Source: Pristionchus mayeri
Taxonomy: Eukaryota; Nematoda; Chromadorea; Rhabditida; Neodiplogasteridae
Direction: 5' to 3'
DNA: 64,000 nucleotides
Assembly (NCBI GenBank): GCA_036245805.1
Contig: BTRK01000005.1
Location: 29,307,469-29,371,468, forward strand
Below are positions 10,903 through 20,856 of the stretch, in pieces. Position 1 is the stretch's first letter; each line of letters begins with the position of its first letter. A program made the translations under genes and the position numbers. The notes beneath the pieces are model-generated. The model made no database searches. It was not told the origin of the DNA and was given only the letters and a program-made list of their open reading frames with translations.

Positions 10903-13585
10903 TGAATCCGTCATTCCCTCATTTGATTATCTCACCTCCGCTCTCCCACCTCCCCTCCTTCCCCCCCCCCTTCACTCCTCCGGTATCCGTTTTATCTCCG
11001 CTCTCCCTCTCACTTGCCTTCGGATTACTAAGTTTATTCGAAATGAATCCGTCATTCCCTCATTTGATTATCTCACCTCCGCTCTCCCACCTCCCCTCCC
11101 TCCCTTCTCGCCTCCGCTATCCATTTTACCTCCGCTCTCCCTCTCACTTGCCTTCGGATTTCTAAGTTTATTCGAAATGAATCCGTCATTCCCTCATTTG
11201 ATTATCTCACCTCCGCTCTCCCACCTCCCCTCCTTCCCCCCCCCCTTCACTCCTCCGGTATCCGTTTTATCTCCGCTCTCCCTCTCACTTGCCTTCGGAT
11301 TACTAAGTTTATTCGAAATGAATCCGTCATTCCCTCATTTGATTATCTCACCTCCGCTCACCACCTCCCCTCCCCCTCTCTCTCCTTCCCTCCCCTCTCT
11401 CCTCCGCTATCCATTTCACCTCCGCTCTCCCTCTCACTTGCCTTCGGATTACTAAGTTTATTCGAAATGAATCCGTCATTCCCTCATTTGATTATCTCAC
11501 CTCCGCTCTCCCACCTCCCCTCCCTCTCCCCCTCCCTTCTCGCCTCCGCTATCCGTTTTATCTCCGCTCTCCCTCTCACTTGCCTTCGGATTACTAAGTT
11601 TATTCGAAATGAATCCGTCATTCCCTCATTTGATTATCTCACCTCCGCTCACCACCTCCCCTCCCCCTCTCTCTCCTTCCCTCCCCTCTCTCCTCCGCTA
11701 TCCATTTCACCTCCGCTCTCCCTCTCACTTGCCTTCGGATTACTAAGTTTATTCGAAATGAATCCGTCATTTCCTCATTTGATTATCTCACCTCCGCTCT
11801 CCCACCTCCCCTCGCTCCCTCTCCCCCTCCCTTCTCGCATCCGCTATCCATTTCACCTCCGCTCTCCCTCTCACTTGCCTTCGGATTACTAACTTTATTC
11901 GAAATGAATCCGTCATTCCCTCATTTGATTATTTCACCTCCGCTCTCCCACCTCCCCTCCCTCCCTTCTCGCCTCCGCTATCCATTTTACCTCCGCTCTC
12001 CCTCTCACTTGCCTTCGGATTTCTAAGTTTATTCGAAATGAATCCGTCATTCCCTCATTTGATTATCTCACCTCCGCTCTCCCACCTCCCCTCCTTCCCC
12101 CCCCCCCTTCACTCCTCCGGTATCCGTTTTATCTCCGCTCTCCCTCTCACTTGCCTTCGGATTACTAAGTTTATTCGAAATGAATCCGTCATTCCCTCAT
12201 TTGATTATCTCACCTCCGCTCACCACCTCCCCTCCTTCCCCCCCCCTTCACTCCTCCGGTATCCGTTTTATCTCCGCTCTCCCTCTCACTTGCCTTCGGA
12301 TTACTAAGTTTATTCGAAATGAATCCGTCATTCCCTCATTTGATTATCTCACCTCCGCTCTCCCACCTCCCCTCCTTCCCCCCCCCTTCACTCCTCCGGT
12401 ATCCGTTTTATCTCCGCTCTCCCTCTCACTTGCCTTCGGATTACTAAGTTTATTCGAAATGAATCCGTCATTCCCTCATTTGATTATCTCACCTCCGCTC
12501 ACCACCTCCCCTCCCCCTCTCTCTCCTTCCCTCCCCTCTCTCCTCCGCTATCCATTTCACCTCCGCTCTCCCTCTCACTTGCCTTCGGATTACTAAGTTT
12601 ATTCGAAATGAATCCGTCATTCCCTCATTTGATTATCTCACCTCCGCTCTCCCACCTCCCCTCCCTCTCCCCCTCCCTTCTCGCCTCCGCTATCCGTTTT
12701 ATCTCCGCTCTCCCTCTCACTTGCCTTCGGATTACTAAGTTTATTCGAAATGAATCCGTCATTCCCTCATTTGATTATCTCACCTCCGCTCACCACCTCC
12801 CCTCCCCCTCTCTCTCCTTCCCTCCCCTCTCTCCTCCGCTATCCATTTCACCTCCGCTCTCCCTCTCACTTGCCTTCGGATTACTAAGTTTATTCGAAAT
12901 GAATCCGTCATTTCCTCATTTGATTATCTCACCTCCGCTCTCCCACCTCCCCTCGCTCCCTCTCCCCCTCCCTTCTCGCATCCGCTATCCATTTCACCTC
13001 CGCTCTCCCTCTCACTTGCCTTCGGATTACTAACTTTATTCGAAATGAATCCGTCATTCCCTCATTTGATTATTTCACCTCCGCTCTCCCACCTCCCCTC
13101 CCTCCCTTCTCGCCTCCGCTATCCATTTTACCTCCGCTCTCCCTCTCACTTGCCTTCGGATTTCTGAGTTTATTAGAAATGAATCCGTCATTCCCTCATT
13201 TGATTATCTCTCCTCCGCTCTCCCACCTCCCCTCGCTCCCTCTCCCCCTCCCTTCTCGCATCCGCTATCCATTTCACCTCCGCTCTCCCTCTCACTTGCC
13301 TTCGGATTTCTAAGTTTATTCGAAATGAATCCGTCATTCCCCCATTTGATTATCTCACCTCCGCTCTCCCACCTCCCCTCCCTCCCCCCCCCCCTTCACT
13401 CCTCCGGTATCCGTTTTATCTCCGCTCTCCCTCTCACTTGCCTTCGGATTACTAAGTTTATTCGAAATGAATGCGTCATTCCCTCATTTGATTATCTCAC
13501 CTCCGCTCACCACCTCCCCTCCCCCTCTCTCTCTTTCCCTCCCCTCTCTCCTCCGCTATCCATTTCACCTCCGCTCTCCCTCTCA
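10903..13585 (+). repeat. Higher-order block beta, copy 1 (retrotransposon-side)
   Basis: This is a mosaic of C-type monomers with CCTTCCCCCC tracts, D monomers, a distinctive type F (CCTCTCCCCCTCCC...GTTTTATC at 11467 and 12608), A with TCATTTCC and B preceded by TTACTAAC. It contains an internal tandem repeat of 1,141 bp (11467 versus 12608). The whole block recurs about 9,956-9,964 bp downstream at 20857-23549, including the rare TTTATTAGAAATG variant (about 13171 and 23134). Confidence 0.88.
13575..13585 (+). repeat. Target-site duplication, upstream copy
   Basis: The 11-bp sequence TCTCCCTCTCA immediately precedes the retrotransposon and is repeated directly after it at 16245-16255. The uninterrupted satellite reads CCGCTCTCCCTCTCACTTGCC here, so the duplicated bases are satellite sequence copied at integration. 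The first T could also belong to the element tail, giving 10-11 bp. Confidence 0.9.
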
Positions 13586-13706
13586 TTCTGGGTTCTCAAG
13601 TGTGTGGCGAGCGGTTGAGTGCGATTTCGTCTCTCCGTCTCCGGTTCCGCCCGCCCGGATTCCCTCTCCCAGACGCGTTGGCACGCGGGAGTTGTACGCC
13701 GCCACG
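13586..13706 (+). other. Retrotransposon 5' leader
   Basis: These are 121 bp of non-satellite sequence between the upstream target-site duplication and the first plausible initiator ATG at 13707, which sits in a favourable GCCACGATGG context. No recognisable domain is encoded. It would hold the element's 5' UTR and any internal promoter, but no specific promoter motif can be identified by eye. Two nearby open frames start at GTG codons (13600, 13619), which eukaryotic nuclear genes do not normally use. Confidence 0.6.
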
Positions 13707-16201
13707 ATGGGTCGCCACTTCTACATCGGCACCATCAACGCCAGGACGCTCGGCCCAAGGGAGAAGCAGTCGGAGATGGAACTCGCCCTCGACAAGATCA
13801 AGTGGGACGTGGTTGCAGTGCAGGAAGCCAGGATTGTGGGTTGTGCCTCGTTCAATCTTACATCCTCAGGCACTGTAGTCTACCACTCAACTGTCGAGTG
13901 GCGAGGGAACCTGGCAATGAAAGATTTGTCGGTAACTTTGCCTCTCCCACACCGAACTCACGCGGACGCTGCTTCACTGAGCTCTGCGTGAGGAACAGAC
14001 TGCGCATCCTGAACACGTTCCCCAAGAGACGGCACGGTCGAATCTGGACCTGGCGATCCCCAAACGGCTCCGCATTCCACCAAATTGACTACGTTGCAGC
14101 GCCCGCCACAGCGAGAGTAGTCAACTGTGGAGTCGTTGGTCGGTTTGAGTTTGACTCCGACCATCGCCTTGTTCGGATGTGCCTCTCCCTCCCTGGCAAG
14201 GCGAGGCAGAAAAGATGCAGGGAGCGGCTAGATTTCGATCGAACCGCTTTTACTGTCAACGCAAACCTTCTCGCGTCACTGCCCCTTGCCCGCCCCAGTT
14301 CTGCCGCCGACGCCTATACTACGGTAAAGGCTTTCACGGAGACCGCGGCAACGAACTGCTGGAGGAAGCGCCAATCCCCTTCTTGGATCTCGAGTGGAAC
14401 GCGGAAGCTCCTAGCGATGCGCCATGAATTGCAATCCAACTCCCAACAAGCTGTCGCCTACTCAGCTGCCTGCAAAGCTGCCCGGACGAGTTTCGTCGAT
14501 GACATCAGGAAGCGAAAGGAGGCGCAAGCACGGCAAGCAGCAACCATGGGAAGGAGCATCGTGAAGAGCATGCTGAGTCTGCAAACCTCAAAGAAGCGCC
14601 TTCTAGTTCCCCACCCTGTAACTGGTGCTCTCTCTCAAGCAGCTACCAAGACAGTGGTCCAGAGCTTCTTTGACGGTCTCTACACCCCTGCAGTTCAGTG
14701 TCCACTCCCAGTCCCTCCTCAGCCTCTGGATCCCCTTCCTCCCTTCCTACCCGATGAGGTCAGCAAAGCGATGTCCCAACTCAAGTGTGGTCACTCACCC
14801 GGTTCGGATGGCATTCTCCCTGATATGCTATACCACTCTCGAAACCACCTTGCTCCCGTTATCGCTGATCTACTCAACTATCTGGTAGATGGAGAGGCTG
14901 TTCCAAGCGACCTGACCGAAGCAATTGTCACTCTTCTGCACAAGAAAGGAGACCCTACCAACATTGGGAACTTCCGTCCCATCTCCCTCCTCACCGTTTC
15001 CCTGAAGACAATGACCAAAGTCATTCTTCAGAGACTCGAAACTGTGCTTGAAGAAACAGAGTCCTCGACCCAAACCGGCTTCCGGCGCGGCTACAGTACT
15101 CTCGACAACCTGCATGCCATCAAGCAGGTCGCTGAAAGAACCTCCGAGTACGGTATCCCAATCTACTTGGCGTTCGTCGACTTCAAGAAGGCGTTCGACT
15201 GTGTGGAGTGGAATGCCTGCTGGCAAGCCCTCTTCTCGTTCGGAGCCCATCCCTCCCTCGTCCACATGTTGCGCCGTCTCTACGAGTCCTCCTCTACACT
15301 CATTCGAGTTAATGAGGAGCTCGTTCCTGTGACTGTGCGTCGAGGAGTCCGCCAAGGGGATACCCTCTCCCCTCGTCTCTTCAACGCAGTGCTACGATCA
15401 GCCATGGACAACATTGACTGGGAGTCAGATGGAATTAGAATCGACGGAAGGAACCTTTGCCACTTGGAGTATGCCGATGACGTGGCTCTCGTTGCCAAAT
15501 CTCGACCCGAGCTGGAACGAATGCTGAAGAAGCTGATGGACGCGTGCAGCCGAGTTGGTCTCGAAGTGAATGCAAGCAAGACCAACCTCCTCACCTCCTG
15601 CACCTCTACCCGCAATCCAATAATCATCGGCAATCTGCGATTCGAATTCGTCGATAGCGCCACCTATCTCGGAGGAAGAATAGCTCTTCCCTTGGATCAT
15701 TCCGACGAAATAGAACACCGGATTCGATTAGGGTGGCTGGCCTGGAGTAAGCTCTCGCACCTCCTATCTTCTCGAATTCTGTCCATCAAGATCAGGAGGA
15801 GAGTCTTCGAGAGCTGCATCACGGCTACAGTTCTCTATGGGTGTGAAGTATGGGCTCTGAGATCTAGCGAGAAGGAGAGGCTGAGAGTCACCCAGAGGAA
15901 GATGGAAAGAAAGATGCTTGGAGTCACGCTGAGGGACAGATGGAGGAATGACCGCGTGAGAGGGATTACCAAGCTGAGAGACTGGAATGAGGAAGGATTG
16001 AAACGAAAAGCGCGCTGGGCCCTCAAGATCAGAAGAATGGGAGTGGAACAGTGGAGCCGTGCGACAACTGTCTGGACTCCATTCAATAGGACTCGTCCCC
16101 CCGGAAAGCCTCGCGCGCGATGGAGAGACGACCTATCCCGAGCTATTGGCAGCCATTGGTGGAGTGCAACTTATGAAGACTACCGACCTATCATCTTCTG
16201 A
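13619..16201 (+). CDS. Open frame: EN C-terminal part plus RTE reverse transcriptase
   Basis: This 860-codon open frame runs without a stop to TGA at 16199-16201. Its first 98 or so codons are out-of-frame translation of the leader and EN start; it opens with GTG, and the first in-frame ATG is at 14177. Real homology begins near 13925 (VGNFASP, then NSRGRCFTELC) and shows the EN end with QIDYV (residues 155-159) and SDHRLV (from 180; catalytic His182). The RT follows: GSDGI (395-399), FRPISLL (from 452), FVDFKKAFD (519-527; catalytic Asp521), RQGDTLSP (from 578) and YADD (618-621, bases 15470-15481), so all palm aspartates are present. The C-terminus carries the PPGKPRARWRDDL box typical of RTE ends. 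In life RTE makes cDNA at nicked chromosomal DNA. Without an intact EN this copy is probably unable to move itself, although the RT part could in principle still fold. Confidence 0.85.
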   Translation: MRFRLSVSGSARPDSLSQTRWHAGVVRRHDGSPLLHRHHQRQDARPKGEAVGDGTRPRQDQVGRGCSAGSQDCGLCLVQSYILRHCSLPLNCRVAREPGNERFVGNFASPTPNSRGRCFTELCVRNRLRILNTFPKRRHGRIWTWRSPNGSAFHQIDYVAAPATARVVNCGVVGRFEFDSDHRLVRMCLSLPGKARQKRCRERLDFDRTAFTVNANLLASLPLARPSSAADAYTTVKAFTETAATNCWRKRQSPSWISSGTRKLLAMRHELQSNSQQAVAYSAACKAARTSFVDDIRKRKEAQARQAATMGRSIVKSMLSLQTSKKRLLVPHPVTGALSQAATKTVVQSFFDGLYTPAVQCPLPVPPQPLDPLPPFLPDEVSKAMSQLKCGHSPGSDGILPDMLYHSRNHLAPVIADLLNYLVDGEAVPSDLTEAIVTLLHKKGDPTNIGNFRPISLLTVSLKTMTKVILQRLETVLEETESSTQTGFRRGYSTLDNLHAIKQVAERTSEYGIPIYLAFVDFKKAFDCVEWNACWQALFSFGAHPSLVHMLRRLYESSSTLIRVNEELVPVTVRRGVRQGDTLSPRLFNAVLRSAMDNIDWESDGIRIDGRNLCHLEYADDVALVAKSRPELERMLKKLMDACSRVGLEVNASKTNLLTSCTSTRNPIIIGNLRFEFVDSATYLGGRIALPLDHSDEIEHRIRLGWLAWSKLSHLLSSRILSIKIRRRVFESCITATVLYGCEVWALRSSEKERLRVTQRKMERKMLGVTLRDRWRNDRVRGITKLRDWNEEGLKRKARWALKIRRMGVEQWSRATTVWTPFNRTRPPGKPRARWRDDLSRAIGSHWWSATYEDYRPIIF
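13707..13910 (+). pseudogene. RTE endonuclease domain, N-terminal fragment (broken)
   Basis: Reading from ATG 13707, the peptide begins MGRHFYIGTINARTLGPREK and continues with DKIKWDVVAVQEARI. This matches the start of AP-endonuclease-like domains of RTE polyproteins. The Asn of INARTL (residue 11) and the catalytic Glu of VQEARI (residue 40) are present. Homology continues to about VVYHST near 13890 and then stops. The expected middle of the domain, about 100 residues carrying the GVGF-type segment, the catalytic Tyr region and the GDFNA-type motif, is absent. The reading frame stays open to a TGA ending at 13991, but its last stretch is an out-of-frame translation of the next EN segment. 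This fragment alone cannot form a working nuclease. The deletion boundary is estimated by eye. Confidence 0.85.
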
Positions 16202-16244
16202 GCGTTTCCGCCTGATAAGATAAATTGATTGATTGATTGATTGA
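16202..16244 (+). other. Retrotransposon 3' UTR with (ATTG)5 tail
   Basis: Only 43 bp separate the RT stop codon from the downstream target-site duplication. The last 21 bp (16224-16244) are five ATTG units plus A. Very short 3' UTRs ending in short tandem repeats instead of poly(A) are characteristic of RTE elements, where the 3' end is the template-recognition region used by the RT. A TGATAAGATAAA stretch precedes the tail, but no canonical polyadenylation signal is needed or evident. Confidence 0.88.
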
Positions 16245-16255
16245 TCTCCCTCTCA
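16245..16255 (+). repeat. Target-site duplication, downstream copy
   Basis: TCTCCCTCTCA follows the ATTG tail and is continued by CTTGCCTTCGG, the normal next bases of a monomer. It matches 13575-13585 exactly, which argues for a comparatively recent insertion because neither copy has drifted. Confidence 0.9.
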
Positions 16256-16285
16256 CTTGCCTTCGGATTACTAAGTTTATTCGAA

Positions 16286-18868
16286 ATGAATCCGTCATTC
16301 CCTCATTTGATTATCTCACCTCCGCTCACCACCTCCCCTCCCCCTCTCTCTCCTTCCCTCCCCTCTCTCCTCCGCTATCCATTTCACCTCCGCTCTCCCT
16401 CTCACTTCACTTGCCTTCGGATTACTAAGTTTATTCGAAATGAATCCGTCATTCCCTCATTTGATTATCTCACCTCCGCTCTCCCACCTCCCCTCCCTCT
16501 CCTCCCCCCTTCACTCCTCCGCTATCCGTTTTATCTCCGCTCTCCCTCTCACTTGCCTTCGAATTACTAAGTTTATTCGAAATGAATCCGTCATTCCCTC
16601 ATTTGATTATCTCACCTCCGCTCACCACCTCCCCTCCCCCTCTCTCTCCTTCCCTCCCCTCTCTCCTCCGCTATCCATTTCACCTCCGCTCTCCCTCTCA
16701 CTTGCCTTCGGATTACTAAGTTTATTCGAAATGAATCCGTCATTCCCTCATTTGATTATCTCACCTCCGCTCTCCCACCTCCCCTCGCTCCCTCTCCCCC
16801 TCCCTTCTCACATCCGCTATCCATTTCACCTCCGCTCTCCCTCTCACTTGCCTTCGGATTACTAAGTTTATTCGAAATGAATCCGTCATTCCCTCATTTG
16901 ATTATCTCACCTCCGCTCTCCCACCTCCCCTCCCTCCCTTCTCGCCTCCGCTATCCATTTTACCTCCGCTCTCCCTCTCACTTGCCTTCGGATTTCTAAG
17001 TTTATTCGAAATGAATCCGTCATTCCCTCATTTGATTATCTCTTCTCCGCTCTCCCACCTCCCCTCGCTCCCTCTCCCCCTCCCTTCTCGCATCCGCTAT
17101 CCATTTCACCTCCGCTCTCCCTCTCACTTGCCTTCGGATTTCTAAGTTTATTCGAAATGAATCCGTCATTCCCTCATTTGATTATCTCTCCTCCGCTCTC
17201 CCACCTCCCCTTGCTCCCTCTCCCCCTCCCTTCTCGCATCCGCTATCCATTTCACCTCCGCTCTCCCTCTCACTTGCCTTCGGATTACTAAGTTTATTCG
17301 AAATGAATCCGTCATTCCCTCATTTGATTATCTCACCTCCGCTCTCCCACCTCCCCTCCCTCCCTTCTCGCCTCCGCTATCCATTTTACCTCCGCTCTCC
17401 CTCTCACTTGCCTTCGGATTTCTAAGTTTATTCGAAATGAATCCGTCATTCCCTCATTTGATTATCTCTTCTCCGCTCTCCCACCTCCCCTCGCTCCCTC
17501 TCCCCCTCCCTTCTCGCATCCGCTATCCATTTCACCTCCGCTCTCCCTCTCACTTGCCTTCGGATTTCTAAGTTTATTCGAAATGAATCCGTCATTCCCT
17601 CATTTGATTATCTCTCCTCCGCTCTCCCACCTCCCCTTGCTCCCTCTCCCCCTCCCTTCTCGCATCCGCTATCCATTTCACCTCCGCTCTCCCTCTCACT
17701 TGCCTTCGGATTACTAAGTTTATTCAAAATGAATCCGTCATTTCCTCATTTGATTATCTCACCTCCGCTCTCCCACCTCCCCTCGCTCCCTCTCCCCCTC
17801 CCTTCTCGCATCCGGTATCCGTTTTATCTCCGCTCTCCCTCTCACTTGCCTTCGGATTACTAAGTTTATTCGAAATGAATCCGTCATTCCCTCATTTGAT
17901 TATTTCACCTCCGCTCTCCCACCTCCCCTCCCTCCCTTCTCGCCTCCGCTATCCATTTTACCTCCGCTCTCCCTCTCACTTGCCTTCGGATTTCTAAGTT
18001 TATTCGAAATGAATCCGTCATTCCCTCATTTGATTATCTCTCCTCCGCTCTCCCACCTCCCCTCGCTCCCTCTCCCCCTCCCTTCTCGCATCCGCTATCC
18101 ATTTCACCTCCGCTCTCCCTCTCACTTGCCTTCGGATTTCTAAGTTTATTCGAAATGAATCCGTCATTCCCCCATTTGATTATCTCACCTCCGCTCTCCC
18201 ACCTCCCCTCCCTCCCCCCCCTTCACTCCTCCGGTATCCGTTTTATCTCCGCTTTCCCTCTCACTTGCCTTCGGATTACTAAGTTTATTCGAAATGAATC
18301 CGTCATTCCCTCATTTGATTATCTCACCTCCGCTCACCACCTCCCCTCCCCCTCTCTCTCTTTCCCTCCCCTCTCTCCTCCGCTATCCATTTCACCTCCG
18401 CTCTCCCTCTCACTTGCCTTCGGATTACTAAGTTTATTCGAAATGAATCCGTCATTCCCTCATTTGATTATCTCACCTCCGCTCTCCCACCTCCCCTCGC
18501 TCCCTCTCCCCCTCCCTTCTCGCATCCGCTATCCATTTCACCTCCGCTCTCCCTCTCACTTGCCTTCGGATTACTAAGTTTATTCGAAATGAATCCGTCA
18601 TTCCCTCATTTGATTATTTCACCTCCGCTCTCCCACCTCCCCTCCCTCCCTTCTCGCCTCCGCTATCCATTTTACCTCCGCTCTCCCTCTCACTTGCCTT
18701 CGGATTTCTAAGTTTATTCGAAATGAATCCGTCATTCCCTCATTTGATTATCTCTCCTCCGCTCTCCCACCTCCCCTCGCTCCCTCTCCCCCTCCCTTCT
18801 CGCATCCGCTATCCATTTCACCTCCGCTCTCCCTCTCACTTGCCTTCGGATTTCTAAGTTTATTCGAA
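16286..18868 (+). repeat. Higher-order repeat alpha, copy 3 (with 426-bp internal duplication)
   Basis: This follows the order of 932-3088 (D+5, E, D, A, B, A, A and onward) directly after the retrotransposon, but is 426 bp longer. The extra length is one B-A-A trio: 16877-17302 is repeated as 17303-17728. Beyond 18868 the subtype order departs from copies 1 and 2 and instead matches copy 4. Confidence 0.88.
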
Positions 18869-20856
18869 ATGAATCCGTCATTCCCCCATTTGATTATCTC
18901 ACCTCCGCTCTCCCACCTCCCCTCCCTCCCCCCCCTTCACTCCTCCGGTATCCGTTTTATCTCCGCACTCCCTCTCACTTGCCTTCGGATTACTAAGTTT
19001 ATTCGAAATGAATCCGTCATTCCCTCATTTGATTATCTCACCTCCGCTCACCACCTCCCCTCCCCCTCTCTCTCCTTCCCTCCCCTCTCTCCTCCGCTAT
19101 CCATTTCACCTCCGCTCTCCCTCTCACTTGCCTTCGGATTACTAAGTTTATTCGAAATGAATCCGTCATTCCCTCATTTGATTATCTCACCTCCGCTCTC
19201 CCACCTCCCCTCGCTCCCTCTCCCCCTCCCTTCTCGCATCCGCTATCCATTTCACCTCCGCTCTCCCTCTCACTTGCCTTCGGATTACTAAGTTTATTCG
19301 AAATGAATCCGTCATTCCCTCATTTGATTATTTCACCTCCGCTCTCCCACCTCCCCTCCCTCCCTTCTCGCCTCCGCTATCCATTTTACCTCCGCTCTCC
19401 CTCTCACTTGCCTTCGGATTTCTAAGTTTATTCGAAATGAATCCGTCATTCCCTCATTTGATTATCTCTCCTCCGCTCTCCCACCTCCCCTCGCTCCCTC
19501 TCCCCCTCCCTTCTCGCATCCGCTATCCATTTCACCTCCGCTCTCCCTCTCACTTGCCTTCGGATTTCTAAGTTTATTCGAAATGAATCCGTCATTCCCC
19601 CATTTGAATATCTCACCTCCGCTCTCCCACCTCCCCTCCCTCCCCCCCCCTTCACTCCTCCGGTATCCGTTTTATCTCCGCTCTCCCTCTCACTTGCCTT
19701 CGGATTACTAAGTTTATTCGAAATGAATCCGTCATTCCCTCATTTGATTATCTCACCTCCGCTCTCCCACCTCCCCTCCTTCCCCCCCCCCCTTCACTCC
19801 TCCGGTATCCGTTTTATCTCCGCTCTCCCTCTCACTTGCCTTCGGATTACTAAGTTTATTCGAAATGAATCCGTCATTCCCTCATTTGATTATCTCACCT
19901 CCGCTCTCCCACCTCCCCTCCCTCCCTTCTCGCCTCCGCTATCCATTTTACCTCCGCTCTCCCTCTCACTTGCCTTCGGATTTCTAAGTTTATTCGAAAT
20001 GAATCCGTCATTCCCTCATTTGATTATCTCACCTCCGCTCTCCCACCTCCCCTCCTTCCCCCCCCCCTTCACTCCTCCGGTATCCGTTTTATCTCCGCTC
20101 TCCCTCTCACTTGCCTTCGGATTACTAAGTTTATTCGAAATGAATCCGTCATTCCCTCATTTGATTATCTCACCTCCGCTCACCACCTCCCCTCCCCCTC
20201 TCTCTCCTTCCCTCCCCTCTCTCCTCCGCTATCCATTTCACCTCCGCTCTCCCTCTCACTTGCCTTCGGATTACTAAGTTTATTCGAAATGAATCCGTCA
20301 TTCCCTCATTTGATTATCTCACCTCCGCTCTCCCACCTCCCCTCGCTCCCTCTCCCCCTCCCTTCTCGCATCCGCTATCCATTTCACCTCCGCTCTCCCT
20401 CTCACTTGCCTTCGGATTACTAAGTTTATTCGAAATGAATCCGTCATTCCCTCATTTGATTATTTCACCTCCGCTCTCCCACCTCCCCTCCCTCCCTTCT
20501 CGCCTCCGCTATCCATTTTACCTCCGCTCTCCCTCTCACTTGCCTTCGGATTTCTAAGTTTATTCGAAATGAATCCGTCATTCCCTCATTTGATTATCTC
20601 TCCTCCGCTCTCCCACCTCCCCTCGCTCCCTCTCCCCCTCCCTTCTCGCATCCGCTATCCATTTCACCTCCGCTCTCCCTCTCACTTGCCTTCGGATTTC
20701 TAAGTTTATTCGAAATGAATCCGTCATTCCCCCATTTGAATATCTCACCTCCGCTCTCCCACCTCCCCTCCCTCCCCCCCCCCTTCACTCCTCCGGTATC
20801 CGTTTTATCTCCGCTCTCCCTCTCACTTGCCTTCGGATTACTAAGTTTATTCGAAA
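18869..20856 (+). repeat. Mixed C/D/A/B satellite stretch
   Basis: This continues copy 3 of alpha with a C monomer carrying CCGCACTCCC (about 18964), a variant also present at 26122 after copy 4. Two monomers carry CATTTGAATATC (about 19610 and 20737) in place of CATTTGATTATC. 19723-20277 holds C monomers with CCTTCCCCCC tracts like those at 10627-11177. No other sequence type is present. Confidence 0.8.

Larger units (their letters stand above)
1..13585 (+). repeat. Satellite array, left arm (about 131-154-bp monomers)
   Basis: This is a head-to-tail tandem array whose monomers all point the same way. Taking the ATG of the conserved core as phase marker, successive starts at 198, 339, 493, 639, 783, 932, 1086, 1228, 1377, 1523 and 1657 give spacings of 141, 154, 146, 144, 149, 154, 142, 149, 146 and 134 bp. 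The core (CTTCGGATT, TTTATTCGAAATGAATCCG, TTTGATTAT) is nearly invariant, while the C/T-rich remainder varies in discrete subtypes. The array is already under way at base 1, so the true left edge lies outside the window. Most monomer lengths are not multiples of three, so open frames shift between copies and no conserved protein is implied. Centromeric or other heterochromatic function is possible but not shown. Confidence 0.97.
13586..16244 (+). mobile_element. RTE-clade non-LTR retrotransposon copy, endonuclease-defective
   Basis: This 2,659-bp element interrupts a satellite monomer and is flanked by an 11-bp direct repeat. In order it contains a 5' leader of about 120 bp, an apurinic/apyrimidinic-type endonuclease (EN) region, a reverse transcriptase (RT) with a complete palm, a C-terminal domain, and a 43-bp 3' UTR ending in ATTG repeats. 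One EN-RT polyprotein, a very short 3' UTR and a short-tandem-repeat tail instead of poly(A) are known hallmarks of the RTE clade. No LTRs or terminal inverted repeats are seen. The copy appears close to full length apart from an internal EN deletion; a small 5' truncation cannot be excluded. Base composition (all four bases, ordinary codons) contrasts sharply with the flanking pyrimidine-rich satellite. Confidence 0.93.

Noticed and set aside
11884..11896. TACTAAC, identical to the yeast intron branch-point sequence, next to polypyrimidine tracts
   Set aside because: It is a one-base variant of the usual TACTAAG core, found in a subset of monomers. There is no paired 5' splice site or exon, so it is coincidental.
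13619..13910. N-terminal 98 codons of the 860-codon frame as a real protein domain
   Set aside because: This part starts at GTG and is the out-of-frame reading of the leader and the endonuclease start, which is meaningful only in the frame of ATG 13707.
14870..15355. Minus-strand open frames inside the retrotransposon
   Set aside because: They are antisense shadows of the reverse-transcriptase coding sequence and show no recognisable domain.
16224..16244. ATTG run as an independent microsatellite
   Set aside because: It lies exactly at the 3' end of the RTE element before the target-site duplication, so it is the element's tail.
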